DNA of 64,000 nucleotides from Berberis thunbergii (GCA_003290165.1 QNQO01005758.1:62001-126000); one strand, 5' to 3'. Counted from the stretch's first letter, positions 22,544 to 35,129 are shown. The notes: generated from the sequence alone by a model not told the origin. Made by a program: numbers and translations.

Positions 22544-23976
22544 GGAAAATGACTTTTAAGGCTTACTTCTTCACAAAAAAAAAAGACTATTTAGATATCA
22601 TTGTTGATGTAATGCTAATTTGTGCCTACTTTTATAATTTTATGACTGACAATGACTATTTTATTAACTCAGGTTAACTCATAAAGCTGTAAGACACATT
22701 TACCCTTCCTAAACAAATAAAAACTTAATTTTATACTTTTATGACCAACAATGACTATTTTATTATTGATTCTATTTTTTTTTAACCTTTAATCCCTCCC
22801 ACCCATACTACTGGTAGGTATCGATATTATTTATTCTAATTATAAACATCAAATTATAAGTTTTCATTTACTGGCAAGTAAATCAAATTATTATGCTAAG
22901 GTTTGGTAAATTTTTCATAATGTAGTTAATGATGATTAGAAATTTGGTTTTAAATAATGTATAAAATCAATTTGATTAACTTGTCATAAAATTTAACATT
23001 CCAATGGAATTATAACATAGTTATTATATGTGTAATAATAACAAGTGATGTACTAATCGTTTTTCTCCATGAATGATAACAGGAACCTTCTTATAAACAT
23101 GATTACTCTGCAAAAACAGAGGATTTTTGCTGCTTAGAGTTTATCCTACATATTCTTACTCCACTCCCTTGATTTCAAGTGCCCATTTAATCCTGTAAAC
23201 AAATAGACTCACCCGTAAACCCAAAAGCTTCACTTGATCATGTTTCTCCATGCCAACTTCTTCTTTCAATAGTTTACAATGTCCTTTTGATCATTATTTA
23301 TACATACAGATGATATTGTGAAGGCCCATTGGGCATCTAAATTTGACTAATGAGTTCATATGTGTAACTAGATGTTTGGGAGCCACATTCCCACCACCAA
23401 CAATCAATGACCGCAAATCCATAGATTTTCCAGATGACAGACCATTTGTTGATTTCTTTCCTGCACAAAAAAGAACTTGATATGTAACAGTTCCATTACA
23501 AATTCTAAATGTTTAAGGAGACTAATAAATTGATGAAAGCATACCTTCTTGAAGAAACCAATGACTGAACTTGGAGAAAGTTGGGAAGATGTGAGATTTT
23601 TTTCTTTTTCAACTTTGACATCACCGTTGCCACACTTATAACTTCTCCGTTGAATTTTTTTTTTTTTTTAACATCAATGGTCCGAAGTATTGAAGGAAGA
23701 AAAGAAACTTAACACAAAGAGTATCTAATAAAAAAACAAAAAAAAAAAAACATTAATAAAAAAAGTCATTGTTGGTCATAAAAGTATAAAATTAGGTTTT
23801 CTATTTTTTATTATGAAGGATAAATATGTCATATAACTTTATGAGTTAACATGGGTTAATGAAATAGTCATTGTTGGTCATAAAAATATAAAAGTAGATA
23901 CAAATTAGCCATACATCAACTATGGTATCTAAATTGTCGATTTTGTGAAAAAAGTATGCCCTAAAAGTTATTTTCC
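22544..23976 (-). mobile_element. Mutator-like element with long terminal inverted repeats (Pack-MULE)
   Basis: The left arm (22544 to about 22780) and right arm (about 23765 to 23976) are inverted copies of about 220-240 bp. Shared blocks are GGAAAATRACTTTTARGGC, the TTTGTGCCTACTTTTAT-like block, and GACYAACAATGACTATTT. It is flanked by a perfect AAAATTTTAA repeat (22533-22542 and 23977-23986), matching the 9-10-bp TSD of Mutator elements. There is no transposase. The interior carries a gene fragment with an intron. Confidence 0.75.
23294..23600 (-). pseudogene. captured two-exon gene fragment inside the MULE
   Basis: Minus strand: an open piece (about 23600-23545) reads HIFPTFSKFSHWFLQEG across a donor GTATGC. 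An 84-base intron (23544-23461) ends TTTTTTGTGCAG. The frame then continues KKSTNGLSSGKSMDLRSL and IVGGGNVAPKHLVTHMNSL to a stop at 23294-23296. Both splice sites are canonical and the frame is kept across them, as expected for a copy of a spliced host gene. SKFSHWF followed by a charged stretch recalls the SRFSRWF motif of eIF4E-transporter-like proteins; this identification is a guess from memory. The last ~15 codons are probably read-through into an intron. Confidence 0.5.
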
Positions 23977-23986
23977 AAAATTTTAA

Positions 23987-24879
23987 TTTTCTTTTATTAG
24001 TTTTTTAAAGATAAAATAAAATACTAAATATACGTGCACGTAATGAACTTCCACTCCTAGTAATACTAGTGTCATCGCTCTCACTTCTTGGTACATCAAA
24101 AAAATGTCCGCTTATTGTGTAATAATTGTAGAAATTTGATCATTTTACAAAAGTATAGAATATCAGAAGTCTTTTACTCTTCCCCTTGTGTCATAGGGTG
24201 GGGAGGGTTAAGGGTTAAAAAAAAACTATAAGGTCATATGTTAGGTTGATGTCAAATGTAAGCCTCACCCAAACTCTGAAGCATTTAACTAGGCATAGTT
24301 ATGCCCGCTATTAGTTGTATTTGGATAGATTATTATTGTAGAGAATGGCAGAGAGATTGGGATTTACTCGTCGAATATTCATTCTTATGCTAGCACGATG
24401 CATGTGCCCCATTTACTTTTACTTCTTATGCAGGTTTTTCCCTCTGTTCAGATTAGGGGAAGAAAATTAAATTTAATCACTTAAGACTCAATTGGAGACA
24501 ACATAATATTTCAAACATGAACCCAATTTTTAAAATGATTAGGGTGTCAATGTGCTCTATGTACGTGGATATTCAGTACTTTTCATTTGTAAGAGCTTAT
24601 TTAAAATTTATAGATAATTGAAGGGCTTCAAACAAAATTATTTTATGGGCTTAGGTGCTATTAATTAATATTGAGAGGGTTATGTTTGATTATAAATAAT
24701 TTGAATTTGGGAGTGCAAAAGTGTAAAAAAAAATATAATAGTAGTTTTCACTTAAAAGACACAAATACCCCTAAAACTATTCATTGGTCTTTGATTTTAT
24801 ATGTAATTATTAAGAATAGGAGAGGGCAAAATTATAAAGTAAAGCTAGAGTTGAAGACAAACTTTTTACTATTCATTTT
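23987..24879. other. AT-rich intergenic DNA, no gene recognised
   Basis: I see no coding, RNA or repeat feature that I can support here. Confidence 0.5.
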
Positions 24880-25078
24880 GGGGAAGGGGAGTTATGGTAG
24901 TGGTTAGGGCTGTGTGGGTTTGTCCCCCACGTCCTAGCTTCGAATCCCACCTGTGGTATGGTTACTTTCTAATGGGTGTTGACCTATAGGTCGCCCAATT
25001 TATAGGTTATGGGATCCTTAAAAATCCAGCTCGCCTTTCAAAAAAAATAAAAATAAATAAATAAACAAAACAAAAGTT
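24880..25078 (+). mobile_element. tRNA-derived SINE
   Basis: The head GGGGAAGGGGAGTTATGGTAG leads into GTAGTGGTTAGGGC (A-box-like, near 24897) and then CTAGCTTCGAATCCCACC (B-box-like, near 24934). The spacing of about 35 bases is that of an internal RNA polymerase III promoter. A short body (GACCTATAGGTCGCCC) is followed by an A-rich tail, CAAAAAAAATAAAAATAAAT, ending near 25078. Plant SINEs have this order. The TSD was not resolved. Confidence 0.65.
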
Positions 25079-25232
25079 AAATCATACATTCTAACCACAA
25101 CCTAGAGAGAAGAGAAGCCTTTGGCCACCATTTCTACTGCCACTGTACACTACAAATCTCGACCATTGGAAGTTGCCAAGTGATCAAAACCAAGAGTAAT
25201 TATCTTAAGATGGCTGAAAGGAGAAGAAGAAA

Positions 25233-26578
25233 CAGTTTGGCAGCTACTATTTCACACAACCTAAAGTATTGTTCCACACCACCATATCACCTTTTTTTCT
25301 TCCATACCACCTACTTTATTTCCCACACCACCACTTTTCTCCCACACTACCAATAAAAATTCAAAATTTTCTCTCTCTTCCCTTATTCTCCATCAGACAC
25401 CACCATCATCACCACCACCCTGCCACCGCCACATTTCTCCCTCTTTTTCTCCATCAAGCACCACCACCACCCGCCACCTCTCTCACCCTTTTAGTCACTG
25501 AAAAAAGGGTACTATCCTTGACTTTGGTTTAACTTCTATGCTCGATCGAAACCGATTCTGAAGCTCATCAATACAAAAATTGTAGTATTCTGAGTTATCT
25601 AATAAACACAATTTGAATAACTTAAAAATATTTTGAAATGAGCACATTATGATCATTTTACTAAAGTCATGAAAACAAACATTTTTTTTCTGAATAATTT
25701 GAGTGTTTGTCGTAAAATAGTCATAACTTTCTCATTTCAAGACATTTTCAATTTATTCAAAATGTGTTTATTATATAACTCAAATTACTACAATTTTCGT
25801 GTTTTGAAGAGCTTAAGAACCGATCTCGATCAAGCATATAAGTTGGCCGAAAGTCAGGGACACTACCCCATTTTCTTTGCAGGACAGATTTGCACGACTT
25901 TAATAAAATGACTATAACTTGCTCATTTCAAAACATTTTCAAGTGATTCAAATTGTGTTTATTAGATAAGTCAAAGTACTACAATGATTGTGTTTTTATG
26001 AGCTTGAGAATTGGTCTCGATCAAACAAATAAGTTGGCCGAAGTTTAGGGACACTACCCCATTTTCTTCGAGGGACAGATTTGTGCAACTTTATTAAAAT
26101 GACCATAACTTGCTCATTTCAAAATATTTTCAATTGATCAAATTGTTTGTATTAGATAAGTCAGATTACTACAATTTTCATGTTTTGATGAACTTGAGAA
26201 TCGGTTTCGATCGAACATATAAGTTGGCCGAAAGTAAGGGACACTATCCCAATTTTTTTTGCAGGACAGATTTGTGCGACTTTAGTAAAATAACCATAAC
26301 TTGTTCATTTCAAACATTTTCAATTAATTCAAATTGTGTTTATTAGATAACTCAGAGTACTACAATTTTCGTTTTTTGATGAGCTTGAGTATCAGTTTCA
26401 ATTGAGAGTTTAAATTGGTCGAAAGTTACCCTGTTTTTATGGTACTGTTTTCTTCTAAAACGGTTTTTTGGGTGGTGTTGGTTCATAGGTTAAAAAAAGT
26501 ACATGATGGTGTGAGAGAGTACATGGTGGTGGTGTGAGACAGTACATATGGTGGTGTGGAGTAGTCCCTGCCAAACAG
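25233..26578. mobile_element. terminal-inverted-repeat element with internal tandem repeats
   Basis: The ends match in inverted orientation: CAGTTTGGCAGCTACTATTTC at the left, and CTGTTTGGCAGGGACTACTCC as the reverse complement of the right. Both continue into CACACCACCATAT. The interior holds the ~190-bp tandem repeats described separately. There is no transposase and no clear TSD, so the superfamily is not assigned. The Pro/His-rich open stretch at 25269-25532 comes from the CCACCACCA-rich subterminal DNA. Confidence 0.5.
25690..26440 (+). repeat. four tandem ~190-bp units plus an inverted copy
   Basis: The landmark AAGTTGGCCGAAAGT recurs near 25842, 26033, 26223 and (diverged) 26414, a 190-bp period. 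Each unit also carries TCATAACTTGCTCATTTCAA and ACTACAATTTTCGTGTTTT. The segment 25540-25680 is an inverted copy of about 120 bases of the unit, so the array opens with a hairpin-forming junction. Confidence 0.8.
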
Positions 26579-26679
26579 TTTTTACTTGTAAAGAAAAATG
26601 ATCACCTGAATTTTGAAACCCACGCCCAATGCAATTGAAGCTGTTATATGCTACCTAGGCTTCAGTAAGTGTCCATGAT

Positions 26680-27590
26680 AGGTGGTCTTGCTGATAGATA
26701 TCAACCGAAAGCCCAGCCCATGTCAACCAGAGATCAGATATCCAGATGAGTTCTTGGGCTTAGGTTGGCTCATTCAAGCTGTGAACTACGGCGCAGCAGA
26801 GGCTTGCATATATAATCTATCACTTGATGCCTATGAAGTGGGGTGTTTTCATATGATCCACATACTTTAATTGTCAAACTAGGTAACGTGAGAAGTGTTT
26901 ATTTTTTTTTACAATTACAGATTGTCACTCCCAAGTCAAGCTTGTAAAATTCATATGGCCTTGAAGCAAAAAGGAATGTCTGTTGCTCTAGTTGAGTATG
27001 AAACAGACAACAAGGACTCCACAAGGTATTGGAGTATTTCGTTATCTTATCAGTGGATAATAATGTCTTGAAGAATGAATTTTAAGTCTAATGATGAGAA
27101 TGCCTCTGAATCATATGCAGGCTGAAAGCCTGAAATTCACACTAGAGCACCAGATGTTCTTTGTTCGTTTGGTGGGGCATTTTTTGGAGGCATCTCCCAT
27201 TAAAATCGATAACATAGACTAAACAGCAATGGTAAGGCATTTCGAGGTGGCTGAGACATAGTTCATGGCTCTTATTTTATCAAGGACAAATAATTTAGTA
27301 AGCCCTTATTGTACCATAAGCTTATATTTTCTCTTGTTTTTTCTTGGTCTGAAATGTAAACATCAGACAATGGGCTTGAGGCATAACTCTTTCAATTGCT
27401 CTGAGATACAGCAACAGCCCATTTACCTTGCAAGTGACAAGTATAAATGGATTTATTCACAGAAGTTAAATATATTCCCTGTAAGTGTTGGTTTATTACT
27501 ACAACATTCAAATGAAAATATTATGTTGTCACTGCTATTTCACAGGACGCACTTACTGGCCAAGTTACCACAATGAAGAGATGATAGAAA
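26680..27590 (+). pseudogene. unidentified exon-like segments, possible gene relic
   Basis: Several separate stretches stay open and are bounded by splice-like signals. One reads GLGWLIQAVNYGAAEACIYN (about 26745-26835). One follows TTTTTACAATTACAG and reads SQACKIHMALKQKGMSVALV then EYETDNKDSTR, ending at AAG|GTATTG (26921-27024). One follows CATATGCAG and reads AESLKFTLEHQMFFVRLVGH (27121 on). One reads EIQQQPIYLASDKYKWIYSQ then KLNIFP ending at GTAAGTG (about 27400-27480). I do not recognise the protein. The frames do not join without breaks, so this may be a decayed copy of a multi-exon host gene. Positions 26579-26680 hold nothing. Confidence 0.35.
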
Positions 27591-27599
27591 TATCTTCTT

Positions 27600-30500
27600 G
27601 GAATCATTTTCATGTTAGATGCCTTTGTAAAGAAGTTTGTTCTTCTCGTGAGCTTCTTTTGATATCATCTCTACCTTATTAATTAGGATAGAATATGAAG
27701 TGAATGCAGTCAGATTTCATTACATGTCTGTAGGTGATCCATCGCTTTACTAAGGCTGGATGGTGGCCTCTCCTCATTTATATGCAAAGCCAAACTTCTG
27801 TTAACTGCCCATGAATATATTTTGATGTCTTCTCTCCAATCCAATGGTTCTTACAAGCCAACCATTGGCATTCTCCTTGATTCATGGTAGCTTGAATTGT
27901 TATTGTCAAGGAGTTGTATTACCAAGATTTACGCACATTTGTTGATCACTAGTAGTCTTTTAGTATATACATTTTTTAGATTTTAATATAAAAATGAAGC
28001 AAATAAAAAACAGGGTCGATATGCTAACTTCCCGTGCTCATCGACCATATAATGAGACTTGGCCCACAATCTTTATGATCACATCTGTTGAAAGTTAATC
28101 ACCATGATGTGAGAAGCAGATTGTCAGTTCCACTGATGACCAACATCTCATCATTCCTCTTAAACATCAAGAAAACAGTTCCTTTTTGACATTTTAAGCA
28201 CTTGGAAGTTTCCCCATCTAAGCCAAAACTTCAATTGCAAACTACACCTGTGGAATGGCTTGTGGGCTTCAATCACTAGGGAAACAACAAGTTGTGTAAA
28301 GTTAAGCCTCCAAACTGATTTTAGCGTTTTATGGTACACCATTTTATGTTATAATAGTTGTTTATATTTGATTTTTAGATTCATTGTTCATGTAACTGGT
28401 ACCATTTGAAAGTTCTCCATAACATCTTCAACGTTTTAATTTGCTAAATGTAACACAAAATAATATGCACTAATCACAATTTGTAATGTAAACAATAGAT
28501 TTACTTTCTCAATTGAATAGCTTAAAATACATAATCAAAACAAAAACACATCTATCCTGATATATTCAGCAAACAAGAGTGGATATATGGTTTTAGATAA
28601 TTTTTTCGTTAGAACTTATACTTTTATTAAATTTTGTTTGTTTGGAACTTCATAATATTTAAGTTGTTAAATTACCATATTTTATATTAAGACGATGAAT
28701 GTGGCGAGTAACAAATACAAACAAAATATGTACACGTATCTGAAGTTGAAATAGACAATCGAACATACTAACTATAACCATGCAATACGGATTGAAAGTG
28801 CAATAAACACTCACATTGTTAAATTGTTATCTGCTCTAAAAGCTTAAGTTAGTCGATACACAGAATCTATGATCCAGGGAGGTGCCACTGGTATTCATAA
28901 ATACAACAGACAGAAATATGATTAGATTAGATGGCAAGTGCACCATCTGATCAACTTACACACTCAGAGCTGATAATACAGAGTGCTGAGATGCCAATCT
29001 AAGTACATGAATTCATCCCAAAGTAATGATAATATGCTTGCAAACGTGTGTACAAATCTCTCTACAATACACCAAGCATCATCTGTGGCTCCCACTTCTG
29101 CACATTTGATCCTCTGTTCATCAAAACTGTGTGACCTTCATTTATTGGTTATGTAGTAGTTGAATTTCAACCTCACCTTTTTCTCTTCTCGTCTGTTTTA
29201 TTCCTTCTTCTTTTCACCTTAACTTTGCAAGAAAAGGATCTTCCATTAGAGAAAGAAAAGCATCTTCATTTGATATTCTTGATTAATTAAGACTTGAGAG
29301 GAGGACAAAAAGGGTGTTTTATTTTTGGTTTTGTTCTTCTTAGTCAAAGTTATAATCATTTTGATAAAAGAAAATGGGGAACCCACTATATTTGGGCACA
29401 ATCATCAACTTGGAGGGAAAGAATTTACTTTTAAAAAACAAGGGAATGATACCTTGGAATAAAAAATAAAGTCCAACACCATACTATTACATTTTTTGAT
29501 AAGATCCTCCTGATGTGTGTCATTAATGAAAAAAACAATCATTACAGATTTTGCTAAACAAGAAGATTAGTCATTAGTTTGTTGTCAGCCGAGGTAACAA
29601 CCTCCCGAAATCAAGATTGGATTGATAACACCGATAATGAAAATGAAGAGATACTCAACCGTCCAAATCATTAATCTCTGTGTGCCTTGTTAGCCTTGGT
29701 AAGACTTAAACTTACAGGATTCTATCATAATAAGAGCATCTCCAACAATGGCATGAAAGTAGAAATGCAACAAACAGCTTTTCCATAAGGTACTTTACAT
29801 TATCATTTCTCCAACCTTGTAATTGAACGATAGAATATATATATACATTACCATATGAGTTGTGCCATCGTCATGAATCAAACTAAGCACCAGCTAATTT
29901 GCTTATAATGAAAGGTGGAAGACATGAAGAGGTAATGGTTGGTCAAAAGTTTGTAAAGAAATATGGATGAACTAACTGTCCCATGTGCTGCACCAAGGTA
30001 CTAAAGACAGTGTGGATCTTTTTGCAGATAATTTTAGTGGCACTAACTAGCTGGTTTCTGATTATTCCAAAGTTTCAGATTTTGACCCCTGAAAGTTTTG
30101 GATTGTTTGTATTCTCTCTATTTGATTAATTAACAACACAATGATAGATTGAACAATTTGTGAATACCCTCGTCTGTTCCATCTTAATCAGGTTTTAAAA
30201 CACTATTGCAATGTGTAACTATTATTCTAATGGTTATTATAATTGTTTCCATCACATCTTGCATATCGATATAATTTGTACATTCAATGTGTATCTTATT
30301 TTTTTGCTACGGCAATAACAAACCAAACGGGAAGGTTGAGATGTCTGCGTCCTTGACCCAAGGGAGCAGCTTCAGTTGTTGCTGCTACAATGTATCCTTT
30401 GAATCCCTATTTTTAATGCCTTTACCGGTGCCCCTCTATTTGTGCGAGTCAACTCCACAAAAATTAGGTTGAGACGGCCAAAATTTTATTGGATTAGGGG

Positions 30501-31900
30501 GTCAAAATAATTGCAAACCTTGTATTTTTTAGGTTTGGAGTTTAGTATTTGAGACTTGGAAGGGCTTAGTGTTTTCCATCACAGTCGTGTTTGAATAAAA
30601 GAAAATCATAGAAAATTATATAGTGAGGGAAAAAAACAACTAAGCTCGATCTTGATGAATCTTTTAGTTTTTCATGGTGAAATATTCGGAACCTTTTTCA
30701 TAGTTTCACAGTAGTCTCTATTTATTTTTATTTTTTTGTGGCGTTATATATAGATATAAACCTGACTTGTTATGAAATTGTTTACGTGCAACTTAGGTTT
30801 GGTGCTATTTTGAGCTAATGAACAGCCTACATTTTGTATTGCATTACAAAGAAAGATCACATGGTACAATATCAGTATTCGATTTTGTCACTGTTTCTTT
30901 TAGAAATTGGACGGTGTACTCAGTTGGGATCTTCCAAGGTCGGTTCCATCAAACTAAAACTCACTTTCATTTCAATACAGATTGATTGTAAGACTTTGTG
31001 CAACTCTCAAGCTACATTAATTTCTTTTGTTGGTTTCTTTGTAGGAATACCAACAAATTGGTCCTTTTTTTTTTTCTTTTCTATCTCTATCAAAGCTTTG
31101 AAAGTTCTAGTAAAGAATAAGATTAGATTATAAACAAACCAGCATTTAATTTGATTTTTTTTAATATTTATTTCAGTAACATAACTAGTAAGTCATTTGG
31201 AAAAAAAAAAATTGAAACAAACTTAATAACACCTAAAAGAGCAAGTCTACATCTCGATATTTGTGGTACACAGAGCATTCACAATCATTTTCCAAAATGC
31301 ATGTTTCTTCCTTCTTTAGGCATGGGAGTTATAGGTTGGGCAAAGCTTATGACTTCATCCATTGTTTGGAAAATGCGAGTGTGGGAGTTTGGTTTACGAA
31401 AGCAAATTTAGAAATCTAAATTGACTTTGATGTGTAAAACGACTTGGATTGCTCTTAAAAGTCCAGCCATTTGAGTTTTCGCCCTAAGAAACTGAGAAAA
31501 CGGGTGGTCTAAAACAGTGGTGGATTGGAAGACTATAGTTTGAACCAAAATACGAAATCTTGCAACAAAAATGTGTTATTTTCGGCTGCTGCACACTAAT
31601 AGCGTATATGGCTTACATCTATTGTATATATTAAGTAAGAATACCAGTTTATTTTATTTTTTAATTTCTATCGGGCCTGTACGAACCTCAACTGTCAACT
31701 CTGGATAGGTAACCTCATATTCTTATTTAAATTTATTTGTTAAATCGGGTGTAAGTGAGAAATAATTAATAGGATATATAGTATCTTCAATATGAGACAA
31801 TGAAGGAGCTACAAGCGACCTGGACCATCAAACTAATAACATATCAAAAGAGTCAACTTCCTAATTAATCACACCATTTCAATAGCTTTAAAGATCCAGG
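27600..31900. other. long intergenic stretch without supported genes
   Basis: About 4.3 kb of AT-rich DNA. Open frames here are short (up to 99 codons), lack recognisable motifs and lie in skewed or homopolymer-rich sequence. I see no tRNA, rRNA or delimited mobile element. Confidence 0.5.
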
Positions 31901-32296
31901 AAAAAAAGGGCATGAGGTAAGGTGACCTTGATAGTCTTCATTTCTTGGCACTCAGTTGGCTAATTGTCCATCTCAAAAGGATTAGGCAAAATACCAAGCT
32001 GATAAATATTTATGACTTGGTCAGGTGTAAGGGCATAGTTCCTCTGAATTTTCCACACAAAGAAATAAGCAAATTCAATATACAATTGATACCTTTAGGT
32101 AATCGAAGTAGTTGGATAGTTATTTTTGTTAGTTGTGTTGGAGAACAATCAGATATATATCCATTTTGTATCATATTTAAGGGATTCATTGGTTCGGACC
32201 GAAGAAGCCGGGTCACTTGATCATTATCAAATTGACTGCATTTTTTGTGTCCATGAGAATCGATAATTGGTAAAGATACATATACCTGGGTTCCCC

Positions 32297-32318
32297 GCTA
32301 TATATATATATATATAAC
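32297..32318. repeat. (TA)n microsatellite
   Basis: About ten consecutive TA units. Neighbouring DNA (31945-32830) has open frames of up to 139 codons on both strands with no recognisable domain; I do not annotate them as genes. Confidence 0.8.
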
Positions 32319-32889
32319 AGTACAAAGAATTTGCCTGGTCATATATCAACTTTGGCAAGTCTCTCCTAACCCGGTTGATTTGCTTATCGATAATTTTGGC
32401 ATACTTACTACATCCCTCTTCTTCAACTTTATGTGGGACACTGCTAAAGCACACCCAGAGGCCAAAGAGGAAATGGTATCCTAGTTCACGGCCTTTATTC
32501 AAATCATTTAGCAGACTAGCAACAATTGTGTTTTCCACAAAACCAAATGATGTTTTCAAATGTTTTTTTTTTTTTACCACACTTGGAATGTCTGTCAACA
32601 TCAATGGTTTACCACAAGCCCCAACCTCTCAGGTCACTTTGGTGCCCATACCACTATTGATTCTGACAGCCTGGTCTCCATACACATTCTCGAAACAACT
32701 ATTACTGATACTCGGCCGAATACATCCTCAACTAGGGTTGTTTCTGATACTATTGGCCCCCACACTTAAATGGCAACCACCCGAATGGAGTTGATACAGG
32801 TCTAATTACAGTCAGCCACATATCACAAACTTAACTCTAGATCCCAACAATTTAGACCCATTTCCCATACCTTAGACCCAGACACGATT

Positions 32890-33107
32890 ATAATCACTTA
32901 TGATGCAAGTTTCTTTATCTCGTCTCAATAGGGAGTTATAGGTGTTTTGTGGTCAATGTTCTTGGCGAGGTGCGTGCTTGGGTCACGTGCCCAGTTGCAA
33001 GGAAAACATTAGACATTACTATGGCGGAATGTCACGCTGCTAAGGCGACTCTTTTACTCATCCAAACGAAGCAATGGAGGACACGGCTTATGTTGGGAGA
33101 CTCATGA
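32890..33107 (+). pseudogene. decayed RNase H domain (RVT_3 type) of a LINE
   Basis: Frame 1 reads ITYDASFFISSQ, a stop, then GVIGV. After a one-base shift it continues VVNVLGEVRAWVTCPV, MAECHAAKATLLLIQTKQW and RLMLGDS, with a stop at 33105. The order Asp (DASF), then Glu (MAECHAA), then Asp (LGDS) matches the catalytic acids of the plant RVT_3 RNase H family that ends many L1-type LINEs. With one stop and one frameshift it is not functional. I could not delimit the rest of the element. Confidence 0.55.
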
Positions 33108-33624
33108 ACGCTATTACTTAATCTATATGATTTAAGCTTTTAACAAAATAAAAAGTACAAATAATGTATAAAAAAAATATGAAATAAATTCAACAAAATC
33201 AAAACAAAAAATAAAAAATAAAAATTGACTCACTGATTTCAATTGCAGATAGAAGGTAGCGAAATTGCTATATCCAATAGACAGATTTCGCCCCTACTCA
33301 GAGTTGTAATTCATTAGGCATCTGACTACCAGGATTCAACTATTTATGACAACACCCTAGCAAGAGGGTGTTGATTTTCTGGCGAATTTACTATGATTAT
33401 CTTTTTGATGTGAAGGAAAAAAAAACTCCGAAAAACTTTATTGTGTTGAAAAGACGTTGTTTTCTTTAATATATAGAAAACGAACAGTTGCATCCTTTGA
33501 ATCTGAAAAGGAATGTTAATCAGACACAACCATTCTAATTCAAAATGAAAGTTTGAAGTGCAATAAAGATTTTAATCAAAGGAACCCAAGATCTCCAAGG
33601 TCCATCTTTTGATATGTATACATG

Positions 33625-34169
33625 CTAAGGTATTTCCCGTGTAGTTGACACTCCACATACATTTTGTTTTGCTAAATATCATGTAATATCGCCTCGCCAC
33701 CATCACTGCCTTAGCTTTCATTTAATTATGAAGTGCAAGGCTATTCCATAGTAAAAATATATGCTATAAATTTTAGGGTTAGAGTCAGTTAAATTTTGAA
33801 TCAGTTAGGAAAAAAAAATTAAAACGCCGATAGTGAGTTCTCTCCCAAACTTTGAATTCGCTAAAACATGAAATTCATGGTTTTTTTTTTATTGTGCATT
33901 AAGATGTCCATCTCATTTTTTTTCCTGGTATGATCGACCGATCTCATTTCTTTGAAAAATACCAAGAACGTGAAATGCATTAATCATTTTCCAATAATAA
34001 TAAAAATATGTACTTTAAAATTTTTAGCCCATCTACATGATTCATATTTACAAACATAACATGGTAGAAAATGAATCTCAACCCTCAACATCTTCCTTAA
34101 CTTTCAATCTTAACTCTCTTTTATCTCCAATTCCTTAGGGATGGTGAAACACTTAACTGATTTATAAGA
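33625..34169 (-). mobile_element. non-autonomous Helitron, isolated copy
   Basis: Minus strand: it starts TCTTATAAATCAGTTAAG at 34169 after an A, carries the family's GTGTTTCAC and GAGATAAAAGAG blocks, and ends GGAGTGTCAACTACACGGGA then CTTAG at 33625-33629. The 3' flank is C rather than T. The 5' block belongs to the 1.1-kb family while the 3' end (GTATGTGGAGTG) resembles those at 2165 and 10060. Confidence 0.55.
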
Positions 34170-34405
34170 TATAATGTCCTCAATAGTTAAGAAGTCCAAG
34201 ACAATTCTATAATTTAATAAGTGTTGTAAGTCAATACTTATAAAGATGTTACTTTTACTTCTTACTTTCCACGCAATACTAATCTGTTATACAATCTCAA
34301 TACTTTGTTCTCTAGCATGCTTCTTATCTCAATGAGCATTTTTGAATGACATCCCTTGTATGTAAATTTTACCAAATCTGGTTGTTCAAATTATGCAATT
34401 ATATT

Positions 34406-35129
34406 TAGGGGTGGGCGTTCCATCCTGATCCCGTCCCGATCTAAAGTGAGATGAGATCTAGGGGGCTCATCCTATCTAGTCCCAAATTGAATTTTTTTTT
34501 TAAATATTTATTATTACAAAAAATTTAATATATTTATTAGAAATGCTCTTGTAATTGGGGGTAGGTAGTATTTTTTCCTCTCTGTAACGTGCAACTTTCC
34601 AGTGTGTGTATCTTTTATGTGTCCAAAACATACATACATCCTACAAAAACATTTAGAATTTCATTTAAATTTAATCATATACTATGAACCCAAATAAAAG
34701 GGTGTATCAAGGCTCTGAAAATATTTTAATTGGTTCATCATTTGATCCATTTGTTTCTTCATGTGTGCTCATTGTCTAACCAGTGGAACTACTCTAAACA
34801 TAGTTAATTATTCATCCTAGTTTGGTCTTGAATTCATAAAATTGATAATTATAAATACTTACATCAAATTTGTTTAACTTATATGACAAATTTGGCATCA
34901 ACCGGAGAAATTTGGTGTTGTTCATACACACACGGGCCTATTGCTTTCCTCCTACGCGTTAGTTTTGAATAGTATTTTGTACTCTTATCTACTTACAAAT
35001 TAAAACATGTTAATCTCGTCCCGTCTCGAACCTGTTTTGTATGGGACGAGGTCGGGGATGAGGTTTATCCTGTCTCGATCACGAAGGGGATTGATCGATG
35101 AGGTCCATCCCTTCCCATGCCCACCCCTA
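34406..35129. mobile_element. hAT-type MITE, family A, copy 1
   Basis: Perfect 11-bp inverted termini, TAGGGGTGGGC at 34406-34416 and GCCCACCCCTA at 35119-35129. It is flanked by ATTATATT and ATTATGAT, an 8-bp TSD with two changes. Subterminal DNA is rich in CCCGTCCCGATC and its complement. It shares ends, length and subterminal blocks with the copy at 57913-58629. No transposase. Confidence 0.75.

Noticed and set aside
31945..32794. Overlapping frames on both strands, up to 139 codons
   Set aside because: No recognisable domain; at most part of a decayed LINE suggested by the RNase H relic downstream, which I could not establish.
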